From the NCBI RefSeq assembly GCF_000512205.2, contig NZ_CP006644.1, positions 3,156,520 through 3,220,519 of the forward strand: DNA of 64,000 bases. The letters run 5' to 3'. The DNA is from Sphingomonas sanxanigenens DSM 19645 = NX02 (GTDB lineage: Bacteria; Pseudomonadota; Alphaproteobacteria; Sphingomonadales; Sphingomonadaceae). A program made the position numbers and the translations under genes. The notes below the pieces were generated by a model that was not told where the DNA came from, did no database searches, and was given only the letters and a program-made list of their open reading frames with translations. Shown piece by piece: positions 32,834 to 41,970 of the stretch (positions are counted from its first letter, which is position 1; each line of letters starts with the position of its first letter).

Positions 32834-34032
32834 AGGCCCTTCCAGATACGCTGATGGAGGGGGTTGAACCCCATTCGGTAAACCAGTTCCGCCGGCCGCT
32901 CGACGGTCCAGATCGCGAGGTCGCAGCTCTTGCCGGCCTCGAGCGTGCCGATCTCGTCGCCCAGCCCCAGCGCCTTGGCGGCGTTGCGGGTGATACCGGC
33001 AAGGCATTCGTCGACGGTCAGGCGGAACAATGTGGCGCCCATGTTGAGCACCAGCAGCAACGAGGTCAGCGGCGAGGTGCCGGGGTTGCTGTCGGTCGCG
33101 AGCGCGATCGGCACGCCGGCGGCGCGCAGCGCGTCGATCGGCGGCAGCCTGGTCTCGCGCACGAAATAATAGGCGCCGGGCAGCAGGCTCGCGACCGTGC
33201 CCGACGTCGCCATCGCCGCGATGCCATCCGCATCGAGATATTCGAGATGGTCGGCGGAAAGCGCGCCGTGGCGGGCCGCGAGCGCCGCGCCATGCAGGTT
33301 GGAAAGCTGCTCGGCGTGAAGCTTTACTGGCAGTCCGGCGGCGACCGCCGCCGCCAGCACCCGCTCGGTCTGCGCGGGCGAAAAGCCGATGCCCTCGCAG
33401 AAGGCGTCGACCGCATCCGCAAGCCCCGCTTCGGCGGCGGCCGGGATCATCTGCTCGCAGACCAGATCGACATAGCCATCGGCATTGTCGCGATATTCGG
33501 GCGGCAGCGCGTGCGCGCCCAGCAAGGTCGTCTCGATCCGCACCGGCCGCGCCACGCCCAGCCGGCGCGCGGCGCGCAGCATCGTGAGTTCGCTGTCCAG
33601 AGAGAGACCATAGCCCGACTTCACCTCGACGGTCGTCGCGCCCTCGGCGATCAGCGCATCGAGCCGCGGCAGCGCCGTCGCGACGAGGTCGTCCTCGGCG
33701 GCCCCGCGGGTCGCCGCCATGGTCGAGGCGATGCCTCCGCCGGCGCGCGCGATCTCCTCATAGGAGGCGCCCGCCAGCCGCAATTCGAACTCATGCGCGC
33801 GGTCGCCGCCATAGACGAGGTGGGTGTGGCAATCGATCAGCCCCGGCGTGATCCAGCGGCCGTCGCAGGCGATCGTTTCCACCGCCTCGAAGCGCGGCGC
33901 ATCCGCCGCCGGGCCGGCATAGAGGATGCGCCCATCGCGGCTCGCCACCACGCCCTTCTCGACGATGCCGAGGCCGGCAGCATCGGCCAGCGTCGCCAGT
34001 CGCGCCTCCGTCCACAGCCTGTCACACCGCAT
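32830..34032 (-). CDS. hutI: Imidazolonepropionase HutI
   Basis: 400 residues, amidohydrolase superfamily. Start at 34032 ([15 protein letters not shown]) follows GGGGG; longer frames run across the HutC-type operator. Metal site HTH in [16 protein letters not shown], further ligands in [29 protein letters not shown], aspartate in [12 protein letters not shown]. It hydrolyses 4-imidazolone-5-propionate to N-formimidoylglutamate. First gene of the hutI-H-G-U-D operon. Confidence 0.96.
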   Translation of the reverse strand: MRCDRLWTEARLATLADAAGLGIVEKGVVASRDGRILYAGPAADAPRFEAVETIACDGRWITPGLIDCHTHLVYGGDRAHEFELRLAGASYEEIARAGGGIASTMAATRGAAEDDLVATALPRLDALIAEGATTVEVKSGYGLSLDSELTMLRAARRLGVARPVRIETTLLGAHALPPEYRDNADGYVDLVCEQMIPAAAEAGLADAVDAFCEGIGFSPAQTERVLAAAVAAGLPVKLHAEQLSNLHGAALAARHGALSADHLEYLDADGIAAMATSGTVASLLPGAYYFVRETRLPPIDALRAAGVPIALATDSNPGTSPLTSLLLVLNMGATLFRLTVDECLAGITRNAAKALGLGDEIGTLEAGKSCDLAIWTVERPAELVYRMGFNPLHQRIWKGL

Positions 34033-34080
34033 CGCCACCCCCTGAATCTCGCGGCGCCTTATTGCGTCAGCCGCCATCAA

Positions 34081-34092
34081 ATGTATAGACAT
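34081..34092. promoter_or_regulatory. HutC-type operator between hutI and hutF
   Basis: ATGTATAGACAT fits the HutC-subfamily consensus yGTMTAKACr and is palindromic apart from the centre. It lies 49 bases upstream of the hutI start and 30 upstream of the hutF start, so one repressor could control both directions. The palindrome at 19331-19342 is the only other good match I noticed. Confidence 0.65.
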
Positions 34093-34121
34093 AAATGCAC
34101 CAAACAGGATCGAAACAGCCG

Positions 34122-35486
34122 ATGACCGCGCCGCGCAGCTTCCACTTTGCCGAGGCCCTGCTCGCTACGGGATGGGCGGAAAATGTCCGCTTATCCGTGG
34201 TCGAAGGGCTGATTGCGGCGACCGAGATCGGCGCCGCGCCAACGGCTGCGGACGAACGCCACGCCGTCGCGCTGCCCGGCCTGCCCAACCTTCACAGCCA
34301 TGCGTTCCAGCGCGGCATGGCCGGGCTCGCCGAGGTGCGCGGGCCGGCGGACGACAGCTTCTGGACGTGGCGCGAGATCATGTATCGCTTCGTCGACCGC
34401 ATCGATCCGGACGACCTCACCGCGATCGCGGCGATGGCCTATGTCGAGATGCTGGAAGGCGGCTTCACCCGCGTCGGCGAGTTCCACTATCTCCACCATG
34501 ATCGCGACGGCACCGCCTTCGCCGACCGCGCGGCGATGAGCGCGGCGATCGCCGCGGCGGCGGACGAGAGCGGCATCGCCCTCACCCATCTGCCCGTCTT
34601 CTACGCGCATGCCGATTTCGGCGGTGCCGCGCCCGGCCACGGCCAGCGGCGGTTCATCAACGATGTCGATGGTTTCGCGACATTGCTCGACGGCGCCCGC
34701 GCCGCCCTCTCGTCGCTGCCCGATGCGGTGCTCGGCGTCGCGCCCCACAGCCTGCGCGCGGTTACGCCCGAAGAACTCGGCCCCGTCGCGACACTCGCCG
34801 GCACCGGCCCGATCCATATCCACATCGCCGAACAGACCCGTGAGGTCGACGCCTGCCTGGCCTGGTCCGGCGCGCGGCCGGTGCAGTGGCTGCTCGATCA
34901 CGCCCCGGTCGATCGGCGCTGGTGCCTCGTCCACGCGACGCACATGACCGACGCCGAGGCGGCGGCAATGGCCCGAAGCGGCGCCGTCGCCGGCCTCTGC
35001 CCGATCACCGAAGCCAATCTCGGCGACGGCATCTTCCCCGCCGAACCCTTCCTCGCCGCCGGCGGCCGCTATGGCGTGGGTTCCGATTCGAACGTGCTGA
35101 TCGACGGCACCGAGGAACTGCGGCTGCTCGAATATGGCCAGCGGCTGGCGGCGCGCGGCCGCAACCTGATCGCGCGCGACGCCGGGCGATCGTCGGGCGC
35201 CGCGCTGTGGCAAGGCGCGCTGGACGGCGGTGCGCGGGCGCTTGGCGCCGCGGCCGGGCTTGCCGCGGGGAATGCCGCCGATTTCCTGACGCTGGACATG
35301 CACCATGTGTCGCTCGCCGGGCGGCGTGGCGACGCGATACTCGACGGGCTGGTGTTTGCCGCCGGGCGGACGGCGATCGACGGTGTGTGGCGGCGCGGGG
35401 TGCCTGTCGTGAGGGGTGGCCGTCATATACGGCGCGAAGCGGTGGCGGAGCGTTATCGTGGGGTGCTGGCCAAGGTGCTGGGGTAA
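34122..35486 (+). CDS. hutF: Formimidoylglutamate deiminase HutF
   Basis: 454 residues from the ATG at 34122 ([19 protein letters not shown]); an in-frame ATG at 34095 lies two bases from the operator and is less likely. Amidohydrolase superfamily: metal site in [40 protein letters not shown]-like [48 protein letters not shown] and the aspartate in [25 protein letters not shown]. It deiminates N-formimidoylglutamate to N-formylglutamate plus ammonia, feeding HutG. Divergent from hutI and sharing its operator. Confidence 0.96.
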   Translation: MTAPRSFHFAEALLATGWAENVRLSVVEGLIAATEIGAAPTAADERHAVALPGLPNLHSHAFQRGMAGLAEVRGPADDSFWTWREIMYRFVDRIDPDDLTAIAAMAYVEMLEGGFTRVGEFHYLHHDRDGTAFADRAAMSAAIAAAADESGIALTHLPVFYAHADFGGAAPGHGQRRFINDVDGFATLLDGARAALSSLPDAVLGVAPHSLRAVTPEELGPVATLAGTGPIHIHIAEQTREVDACLAWSGARPVQWLLDHAPVDRRWCLVHATHMTDAEAAAMARSGAVAGLCPITEANLGDGIFPAEPFLAAGGRYGVGSDSNVLIDGTEELRLLEYGQRLAARGRNLIARDAGRSSGAALWQGALDGGARALGAAAGLAAGNAADFLTLDMHHVSLAGRRGDAILDGLVFAAGRTAIDGVWRRGVPVVRGGRHIRREAVAERYRGVLAKVLG

Positions 35487-35500
35487 TGGCTCCCCCTCCT

Positions 35501-35623
35501 CCGTTCGTCCCGAGCGAAGGCGAGGGACAAGTCACATAACGGATGCCGAAAATCGGCCCCCGCCCTCCCCATCGGACAGCATTTTCGCGCGACTCGTCCC
35601 TCGACTTCGCTCGGGACGAACGG
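35501..35623. repeat. Long inverted repeat after hutF
   Basis: A 33-base arm at 35501-35533, starting CCGTTCGTCCCGAGCGAAGG, is repeated in reverse at 35591-35623 with two mismatches and a 57-base spacer. It lies between the convergent hutF and glcB genes. Single arms of this type are a common dispersed intergenic repeat in sphingomonads; here two face each other and could form a long stem that ends transcription from both sides. Confidence 0.7.
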
Positions 35624-35658
35624 TGGAAAAGAGGGCGCCCGGACACGCCCTCCCCTAG

Positions 35659-35680
35659 CCCTTCCCGCAAGCGGGAGGGG
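35659..35680. repeat. Short CCCTTCCCGC-AA-GCGGGAGGGG hairpin element
   Basis: An inverted repeat with one G-T pair, seven bases from the glcB stop. A very similar element lies at 59012-59030 after gyrA, so this is a dispersed palindromic unit, possibly acting as a terminator. Confidence 0.5.
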
Positions 35681-35686
35681 AACTCG

Positions 35687-37762
35687 CTACGCCGCAGCCT
35701 TCACCTTCTGCCGGAACGCATGCAGCAACGGCTCGGTATAGCCATTCGGTTGCTCGACGCCCTCGAACACCAGCGCCCGTGCCGCCTGAAACGCCAGGCT
35801 TGCCTCGGGATCCGCCGCCATCGGCCGATACAGCGGGTCGCCCTCGTTCTGCGCGTCCACCTTGGCCGCCATCCTGAGCAGCGCCGCCTCGACCTGCGCC
35901 TCGCTGCACACCCCGTGCAGCAGCCAGTTGGCCATATGCTGTGAGGAAATCCGCAGCGTCGCACGATCCTCCATCAGCCCGACATCGTTGATGTCCGGCA
36001 CCTTGGAGCAGCCGACGCCCTGATCGACCCAGCGCACGACATAGCCGAGAATGCCCTGCGCATTATTGTCCAACTCGCGGGCGACCTCTTCCTCCGACCA
36101 GTTCTGGCCATGCGCCAGCGGCACGGTCAGCAGCGGTTCCAGCCCCGGCGTCGGTTCGGCGGCGAGTTCCTGCTGCCGCGCGAACACGTCGACCTGATGA
36201 TAGTGCATCGCATGCAAGGTCGCCGCGGTCGGGCTCGGCACCCAGGCGGTGTTCGCCCCGGAACGGGGATGGCCGATCTTCTGCGCCATCATCTCCGCCA
36301 TGCGATCGGGCGCGGCCCACATGCCCTTGCCAATCTGCGCCTTGCCCGAAAGCCCGCAGGCCAGCCCGATCTGGACGTTGCGCGCCTCATAGGCACCGAT
36401 CCACGCGCTCGCCTTCATCTCCGCCTTGCGGACCATCGCACCGGCCTGCATCGAGGTGTGCAGTTCGTCGCCGGTGCGATCGAGGAAGCCGGTGTTGATG
36501 AAGACGATGCGGTCCTTCACCGCATGGATGCAGGCGGCGAGGTTGGCGGAGGTCCGCCGTTCCTCGTCCATCACGCCGACCTTGATGGTGTGGCGCGCCA
36601 GCCCCAGCAGATCCTCGACCGCATCGAACAGCCGGTTGGTGAACGCCGCTTCGTCCGGCCCGTGCATCTTCGGCTTGACGATGTAGATGGAGCCCGCGCG
36701 GCTGTTGCGGAAGCGCCCGAGCCCCTTGATGTCGTGCAGCCCGATCAGCGACGTGAACACCGCGTCGAGCAGCCCTTCGGGCGCCTCGCCGCCATCGGGC
36801 AGCACGACCGCCGGGTTGGTCATCAGATGGCCGACATTGCGCACGAACAGCAGGCTGCGACCGGGCACGGTGAAGCGGCTACCGTCGGGCGCGGTCCATT
36901 CGCGGTCGCTCTCCAGTTCGCGGGTCTGCGTCCTGCCGCCCTTGGCGAAGCGCGCGGTCAGGTCGCCGCGCATCAGCCCCAGCCAGTTGGCATAGGCCGC
37001 CACCTTGTCCTCGGCGTCGACTGCCGCGACCGAATCCTCGAGATCGACGATCGTCGTCAGCGCCGATTCGAGGATGACGTCGGCGATGCCGAGCGGATCG
37101 GTGCGGCCGATCGGATGGTCGCGATCGATGACGAGTTCGATGTGGAGGCCGTTGTTCCTGAACAGCAGGGCGGTGGGCGCATCGGCATCGCCGCGATAGC
37201 CGACGAAATGCGCGCGCGCGTCCCAGCCGGGAATCGCCTGGTCGAGGAAGATCCGCGCCGCCGCGATCACCGCGGCGCCGCGTTCCGCATCATAGCCTCC
37301 CGGCTTCGCACTGCCCGGCAGCGCATCGGTCCCATAGAGCGCATCGTAGAGGCTGCCCCAGCGCGCATTGGCGGCGTTGAGCACGAACCGCCCGTTGAGG
37401 CTGGGGACGACGAGTTGCGGCCCCGCCATCGTCGCGATCTCCGCATCGACATCGGTCGTGGTCACCGCGAAGGGCACCGGCTCCGCCACCAGATAGCCGA
37501 TCCCACGCAGGAACGCCTGATATTCCGCGAGATCGATCGGCTGGCCGCGCCGCGCGGCGTGCCATGCATCGATCTCGCCCTGCATGCTGTCACGCGTCGC
37601 CAGCAATGCGCGATTGTCCGGCACGAAGGTCGCGAGCAATTGCGCGAAGCCCGCCCAGAAGGCGTCGGCATCGACGCCGGTTCCCGGCAACGCCTCGGCG
37701 TTGACGAAATCGAACAGCCTGCGGTCGATGCTCAGGCCGTTGCGCGCGACGAAGTCGGTCAT
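35687..37762 (-). CDS. glcB: Malate synthase G
   Basis: 691 residues, the G-form length. The start at 37762 ([17 protein letters not shown]) has GGAG eight bases upstream; the ATG at 37768 is only two bases from it. Family blocks include [64 protein letters not shown], the active-site region [47 protein letters not shown], and [18 protein letters not shown]. It joins glyoxylate and acetyl-CoA to malate. Isocitrate lyase is not in the window. Divergent from the M20-astA pair. Confidence 0.97.
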   Translation of the reverse strand: MTDFVARNGLSIDRRLFDFVNAEALPGTGVDADAFWAGFAQLLATFVPDNRALLATRDSMQGEIDAWHAARRGQPIDLAEYQAFLRGIGYLVAEPVPFAVTTTDVDAEIATMAGPQLVVPSLNGRFVLNAANARWGSLYDALYGTDALPGSAKPGGYDAERGAAVIAAARIFLDQAIPGWDARAHFVGYRGDADAPTALLFRNNGLHIELVIDRDHPIGRTDPLGIADVILESALTTIVDLEDSVAAVDAEDKVAAYANWLGLMRGDLTARFAKGGRTQTRELESDREWTAPDGSRFTVPGRSLLFVRNVGHLMTNPAVVLPDGGEAPEGLLDAVFTSLIGLHDIKGLGRFRNSRAGSIYIVKPKMHGPDEAAFTNRLFDAVEDLLGLARHTIKVGVMDEERRTSANLAACIHAVKDRIVFINTGFLDRTGDELHTSMQAGAMVRKAEMKASAWIGAYEARNVQIGLACGLSGKAQIGKGMWAAPDRMAEMMAQKIGHPRSGANTAWVPSPTAATLHAMHYHQVDVFARQQELAAEPTPGLEPLLTVPLAHGQNWSEEEVARELDNNAQGILGYVVRWVDQGVGCSKVPDINDVGLMEDRATLRISSQHMANWLLHGVCSEAQVEAALLRMAAKVDAQNEGDPLYRPMAADPEASLAFQAARALVFEGVEQPNGYTEPLLHAFRQKVKAAA

Positions 37763-37888
37763 TCTCATGGCTCCTGCACTTTCCTGGGGAGGGGAAGCGA
37801 GGTCTCGCGCCTATGCCCGAGCGCTCCCGACGATGCAACGTCCCAGCAGGCGGTGACGGCCGCCATTGGAATGCTTTAGGGTGACGCG

Positions 37889-39097
37889 ATGACTGCACTT
37901 GCCGCAACCGAACGCGCCGTGATCGACACGGCAGCCGCGCAACCGATGCTCGCGCAGGTCGAAGCCTGGGCGTCCGTCAACAGCGGCTCGCGCAACCTCG
38001 ACGGGCTGGCGGCGACCGCGGCCCTGCTCGCCGACGCCTTCGCGGCGCTGCCCGGCGACGTGACGCTGGCGGACGCCGCGCCGGTCGAGGTGGTCGAGCC
38101 CGATGGACGCGTGCGTGAGGTGGCGCATGGCCGGAACCTGATCGTCAAGGTCCGGCCGGATGCGCCCGCGCGCATCCTGCTGACCGGCCATATGGATACC
38201 GTGTTCGGCGTCGATCACCCGTTCCAGGCGCTTGCGTGGCGCGAACCCGGCGTGCTCGGCGGCCCCGGCGTCGCCGACATGAAGGGCGGCCTGGCGATCA
38301 TGCTCGCCGCGCTCAAGGCGATCGAGACGGCGCCCGGCATGGCGCGCTTCGGCTATGACGTCGTCATCAACAGCGATGAAGAGGTCGGCTCGCCCGGCTC
38401 GGCCGCGTTGCTGGCGCGGCTCGCGAAGGGCAAGGTCGCGGCGCTCACCTATGAGCCGGCGATGCCGGACGGCACGCTCGCCGGCGCGCGCTCGGGCAGC
38501 GGCAATTATTCCTTCATAGTCAAGGGATTGAGCGCCCATGCCGGCCGCAATCCCGATGATGGCCGCAACGCCGTGCTCGCCGCGGCGGATCTCGCGCTGC
38601 GGCTGGCGGCGGCACGCACGCCGACCTTGTCGGTCAACCCCGCCAAGGTCGATGGCGGCGGCCCCAACAACGTCGTGCCCGACCATGCCGTGCTGCGCGT
38701 CAACTTCCGCCCGGCGACGCCCGACGACGAGGCCCGCGCCCGCGCGCTGATCGCCGGGAGCGTCGCCGCGGTCGCTGCCGCGCATGGCGTCACCATCCAT
38801 GCGCATGGCGGTTTCGGCCGCCCGCCCAAGCCGCTCGATCCCGGCGCCGAGCGGCTCTTCGGGCTGGTCAGGCGATGCGGCGCCGACCTCGGCCTCGACA
38901 TCGCCTGGCGCCCGACCGGCGGGGTATGCGACGGCAACAATATCGCGGCCTGCGGCGTGCCGGTCGTCGATACGATGGGCGCGCGCGGCGGCGCGATCCA
39001 TTCGGCGGACGAATATCTGCTGGTCGATTCGCTCCCCGAACGCGCCATGCTCTCGGCCTTGACGATGCTGCGGCTCGCCGGTCAGGGTGCTCCATGA
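37889..39097 (+). CDS. M20-family metallohydrolase
   Basis: 402 residues of the M20/ArgE/carboxypeptidase G2 group. Metal and catalytic residues are all visible: GHMDTVF, GVADMKGGL, the Glu pair in NSDEEVGSPGS, YEPAMPDG, and the C-terminal His in GGAIHSADEY. The dimerisation domain in the middle contains VKGLSAHAGRNPDDGRNAV. It hydrolyses an amide or peptide bond of an N-acyl amino acid or small peptide. Its stop overlaps the astA start (ATGA), so the two are translated together; a role in arginine or N-acyl amino acid breakdown is an inference from that coupling. Confidence 0.9.
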   Translation: MTALAATERAVIDTAAAQPMLAQVEAWASVNSGSRNLDGLAATAALLADAFAALPGDVTLADAAPVEVVEPDGRVREVAHGRNLIVKVRPDAPARILLTGHMDTVFGVDHPFQALAWREPGVLGGPGVADMKGGLAIMLAALKAIETAPGMARFGYDVVINSDEEVGSPGSAALLARLAKGKVAALTYEPAMPDGTLAGARSGSGNYSFIVKGLSAHAGRNPDDGRNAVLAAADLALRLAAARTPTLSVNPAKVDGGGPNNVVPDHAVLRVNFRPATPDDEARARALIAGSVAAVAAAHGVTIHAHGGFGRPPKPLDPGAERLFGLVRRCGADLGLDIAWRPTGGVCDGNNIAACGVPVVDTMGARGGAIHSADEYLLVDSLPERAMLSALTMLRLAGQGAP

Positions 39098-40116
39098 CCT
39101 TCCGCATTCGTCCCGCCGCGCCGCGTGATCTCCAGTCGCTCTATGAGATGGCCAAGCTCACCGGCGGCGGCTTTACCAACCTGCCCGCCGACAAGCCGGC
39201 GCTGAAAACCAAGCTCGAACGCTCCGAGGCGGGCTTCGCGCGCGATGACGACCAGCTGGCCGACGACCTCTTCATCCTCGTGCTGGAAAATGTCGCGACC
39301 GGCCAGATCCGCGGCACCTGCCAGTTGCTGAGCAAGGTCGGCGAGAAATCCCCCTTCTATTCCTACCGCATCGGCGCGCTTACCCAACATGCGCCCGAAC
39401 TCGGCCGAACCTTCCGCGCCGACATGCTGAGCATCGTCACCGACCTCGAAGGGTCGAGCGAGGTCGGCGGGCTGTTCCTCCATCCGCATGAGCGCGCGGG
39501 CGGCCTCGGCATGCTGCTCGCGCGCAGCCGCTACCTCTTCATCCGCCAGCATCGCGCCCGGTTCGCCAACCGCGTGCTCGCCGAACTGCGCGGCGTGATC
39601 GACGATGCCGGCGGCTCGCCCTTCTGGGATGGCATCGCCGGCAAATTCTTCGGCATGAACTTCCAGGATGCCGACGCCTTCAACGCCATCCACGGCACCG
39701 GCGTGCTCGCCAATCTGATGCCCAAGCATCCCGTCTACACCGCGATGCTGCCGGAAACGGCGCGCGCGGTGATCGGCCTCCCCCACCCCAGCGGCCGCGC
39801 GGCGATGCGCATGCTGGAGGCGGAGGGTTTTCACCACGATCATTATATCGACATCTTCGACGGCGGCCCGTCGATGACCGCCTTCACCGACCGCATCCGC
39901 TCGGTTGCCGAGGCCAGGGAGACCCCTATCACGCGGATCGCCGATCTCGGCGAGGATGAGGGGGAGAAATTGCTGGTCGCGCGCGGGCGGCTGAAGGACT
40001 TCGTCGCCGCCTATGCGCAGGTGCGGGCCGAGGATGGCGGCATCGCGATCGATCCGGCGGCGGCGAGCGCGATGGGGCTGGCGGTCGGCGATGCCGTGGT
40101 GACGATTCCGCGCTGA
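39094..40116 (+). CDS. astA: Arginine N-succinyltransferase AstA
   Basis: 340 residues, the AstA family length: FRIRPAAPRDLQSLYEMAKLTGGGFTNLP, GTCQLLSKVGEKSPFYSYRIG, SSEVGGLFLHPHERAGGLGMLLARSRYLF, ANRVLAELRGVIDDAGGSPFWDGIAGKFFGMNF, and GFHHDHYIDIFDGGPS. It transfers succinyl from succinyl-CoA to arginine, first step of the AST pathway. AstB, AstC, AstD and AstE are not in the window; the M20 hydrolase just upstream may be a partner. Start overlaps the M20 stop by four bases. Confidence 0.95.
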   Translation: MTFRIRPAAPRDLQSLYEMAKLTGGGFTNLPADKPALKTKLERSEAGFARDDDQLADDLFILVLENVATGQIRGTCQLLSKVGEKSPFYSYRIGALTQHAPELGRTFRADMLSIVTDLEGSSEVGGLFLHPHERAGGLGMLLARSRYLFIRQHRARFANRVLAELRGVIDDAGGSPFWDGIAGKFFGMNFQDADAFNAIHGTGVLANLMPKHPVYTAMLPETARAVIGLPHPSGRAAMRMLEAEGFHHDHYIDIFDGGPSMTAFTDRIRSVAEARETPITRIADLGEDEGEKLLVARGRLKDFVAAYAQVRAEDGGIAIDPAAASAMGLAVGDAVVTIPR

Positions 40117-40144
40117 TCCGCCGCCATTCCTTCGCGCGCGCGGT

Positions 40145-40642
40145 TCAGCCCGCCGCGGCCTCCTCGTCGTCCGCCCCGCGCGCCGCCGCCGGCGGGCAGT
40201 TCGCGGGGGCGGGCCTCGGCTTGCGCTTGACCGCGGTGGTCGCGAACTCGGCGGGGTTCATGCTGCCCGATGCGTCGGCGTCGGCGGTGGCGAAGCGCTC
40301 GATCGTCTTCACCGCATACTCGTCGAAATCGAGCACGCCGTTGCCGTTGCGGTCGAGCTTGGCGAAGGCCTTGCGGCGCGCGACAAGATACTCGTCACGC
40401 GTAATGGCGCCATCCTTGTCCTTGTCGTAGCGGCCGAAACGGCGCTCCTCACGCGTCTTCGCGGTCGCCTCGGGCAGGACCGCTTCGCTCGGTTCGGCTG
40501 CCGCCGCGGGCGTCGCGACCGCCGCTGCCATCGCCGGAGCCGGCGGGATCGGATCGCTGCGGCCCATGATGCTTTCCCAGGCGAAGATGCCTGCCACCAT
40601 CATCAGCAGCATTGCGGCAGCCCCGGCAATCATTCGACCCAT
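40145..40642 (-). CDS. Secreted or membrane-anchored EF-hand protein
   Basis: About 165 residues. An N-terminal hydrophobic segment (MIAGAAAMLLMMVAGIFAW) anchors or exports the protein, followed by a Pro/Ala linker. Three EF-hand loops are visible: DKDKDGAITRDE, DRNGNGVLDFDE and DADASGSMNPAE, each with acidic residues at the calcium positions. The first two form a standard pair. Calcium sensing or buffering in the periplasm is likely; the partner is unknown. Several ATG/GTG codons lie in the first seven codons; the one at 40642 has GGAGG at the best distance. Confidence 0.88.
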   Translation of the reverse strand: MGRMIAGAAAMLLMMVAGIFAWESIMGRSDPIPPAPAMAAAVATPAAAAEPSEAVLPEATAKTREERRFGRYDKDKDGAITRDEYLVARRKAFAKLDRNGNGVLDFDEYAVKTIERFATADADASGSMNPAEFATTAVKRKPRPAPANCPPAAARGADDEEAAAG

Positions 40643-40687
40643 CATCACCCTCCAGCAACAGCGGCGGGCGCCAACCTATCGCGGCGT

Positions 40688-41365
40688 TCAGCGCCCCGCC
40701 AGCCGGAAGCCGATTGCACGCAGCATCCGGCGCGGCGAGCCTGGGGCGGCCGCGCTGCCGCCGGCGCGGCGATCATCCTCGGCGAAGCGCGCAAGCAGCC
40801 CGAGCGGCCTCAACGGCCGCGGCCAGCGCGCGGCGAGAGCCTCCGCGAGGGCGGGCTGCGCCATGGCGAGCGCGCGCGCGCGCGTCTCGGCGTCGGAAAG
40901 GTGGCGCGCGGCATCGACCAACGCCCAGCCCTGCCCCGCGGCGGCGACCGCATCGGTGCCGTCGCCGAGCACCCCGGCGGCAAGGCGGAAGAGCCCCGCG
41001 CCGCGCTCGGCGGCGAAGGCGCCGAGCGCCGCCTCGTCGAGCGGCAGCGGATCGAGCAGCGCTTCCCATCCGATCATCGCCTCGCCCAGCGCCGCGCCGC
41101 TGACGCCCGACGCGACCAGCGCCGTGGCGACCTCCTCGAGCAGCGGCTCGGCCGGTGGCTGCGCCCCGTCGAGCTTTCCCAGCGCCTCATACCACCAGGT
41201 CAGCCGCATCCGCCCGATCATCGATTCGGTTGTCGACCGCACGATCTCCGCGCCGCGCAAATCGAGCCGCCAGAGCGCAGCGATGGCCGCCCGATGGGCG
41301 ACCGGCACATGCGCGAGCATGATCGCGCGGTCGGCATCGGCGGCGAGAATGTCCTGAAAATCCAT
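40688..41365 (-). CDS. Short squalene/phytoene synthase-family protein
   Basis: 225 residues, shorter than typical phytoene synthase (about 300). It keeps the family helices (RAIMLAHVPVAHRAAIAALWRLDLR, MRLTWWYEALGKLDG, GQGWALVDAARHLSD) but the DxxxD prenyl-diphosphate-binding motifs are not recognisable: the place of the first is occupied by ALWRLD, and no second one is seen. It is similar in kind to the NDUFAF6-like branch, which lacks synthase activity and acts in complex I assembly. Enzymatic activity is therefore doubtful. It stands alone on its strand. Confidence 0.75.
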   Translation of the reverse strand: MDFQDILAADADRAIMLAHVPVAHRAAIAALWRLDLRGAEIVRSTTESMIGRMRLTWWYEALGKLDGAQPPAEPLLEEVATALVASGVSGAALGEAMIGWEALLDPLPLDEAALGAFAAERGAGLFRLAAGVLGDGTDAVAAAGQGWALVDAARHLSDAETRARALAMAQPALAEALAARWPRPLRPLGLLARFAEDDRRAGGSAAAPGSPRRMLRAIGFRLAGR

Positions 41366-41484
41366 GGTGCTGCGGATGCCGTGCCGATGCCCTCGCCGCA
41401 ACCCATTGCCCCGAATGCGACGAATTGCACAAGGTTGTGCGCTGCATCACAATCCTTTTCAGATGAATGGGTTAGGCAGAGGCC

Positions 41485-41970
41485 ATGAAGACAAAGATCT
41501 CCATCTGGCTGCGCCGAATCATGATCGCGGTCACCGCGGCCGGCGCGTCGCTCGCCGTTTCCGCGGCTGCCGCTGCACCCGAAACGCTGGGCATCGACAC
41601 CATCGCGGCGCTCTCCGCCGCCGATCTCGACGTCAGCAGTTCACGCGGCAATGCGGCGCTGCGGCGGCTGTTTCCGAAGGGCGCGAACGCCTGCGGCAAG
41701 CAGGAGCGCCTGCCGTTCGAGCGGACCTGTGCCTGGTTTTCCAATCCGGATGGCGACTCGATCTGGCCGGACCTGTTCCTGGCGATCGATCATGGCCGCA
41801 TCGTCAGCATCGTCGCGACCGACGTCGGCAAGCTCGACCGCAAGATATGGGCGTGCGATCCGGGCAATGGCGATGGTGGTGCGGTGACGTGCAGCGTGCA
41901 GGCCGTTCCGCCCGAACTCCGGCAGCGCTGGAGCGCCGCCTGGAAGCAGTATATCGATTCGGTGAACTGA
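41485..41970 (+). CDS. Secreted protein of unknown function
   Basis: 161 residues with a signal peptide (MKTKISIWLRRIMIAVTAAGASLAVSAAAAA). The mature part has a conserved-looking core ERTCAWFSNPDGDSIWPDLFLAIDHGRIVSI and four cysteines that could form two disulfides. I do not recognise the family. The stop overlaps the next start by one base, so the two secreted proteins are translated together. Confidence 0.72.
   Translation: MKTKISIWLRRIMIAVTAAGASLAVSAAAAAPETLGIDTIAALSAADLDVSSSRGNAALRRLFPKGANACGKQERLPFERTCAWFSNPDGDSIWPDLFLAIDHGRIVSIVATDVGKLDRKIWACDPGNGDGGAVTCSVQAVPPELRQRWSAAWKQYIDSVN

Noticed and set aside
40688-41365. Carotenoid phytoene synthase CrtB
   Set aside because: Too short and lacking the two DxxxD motifs; no other crt genes in the window.
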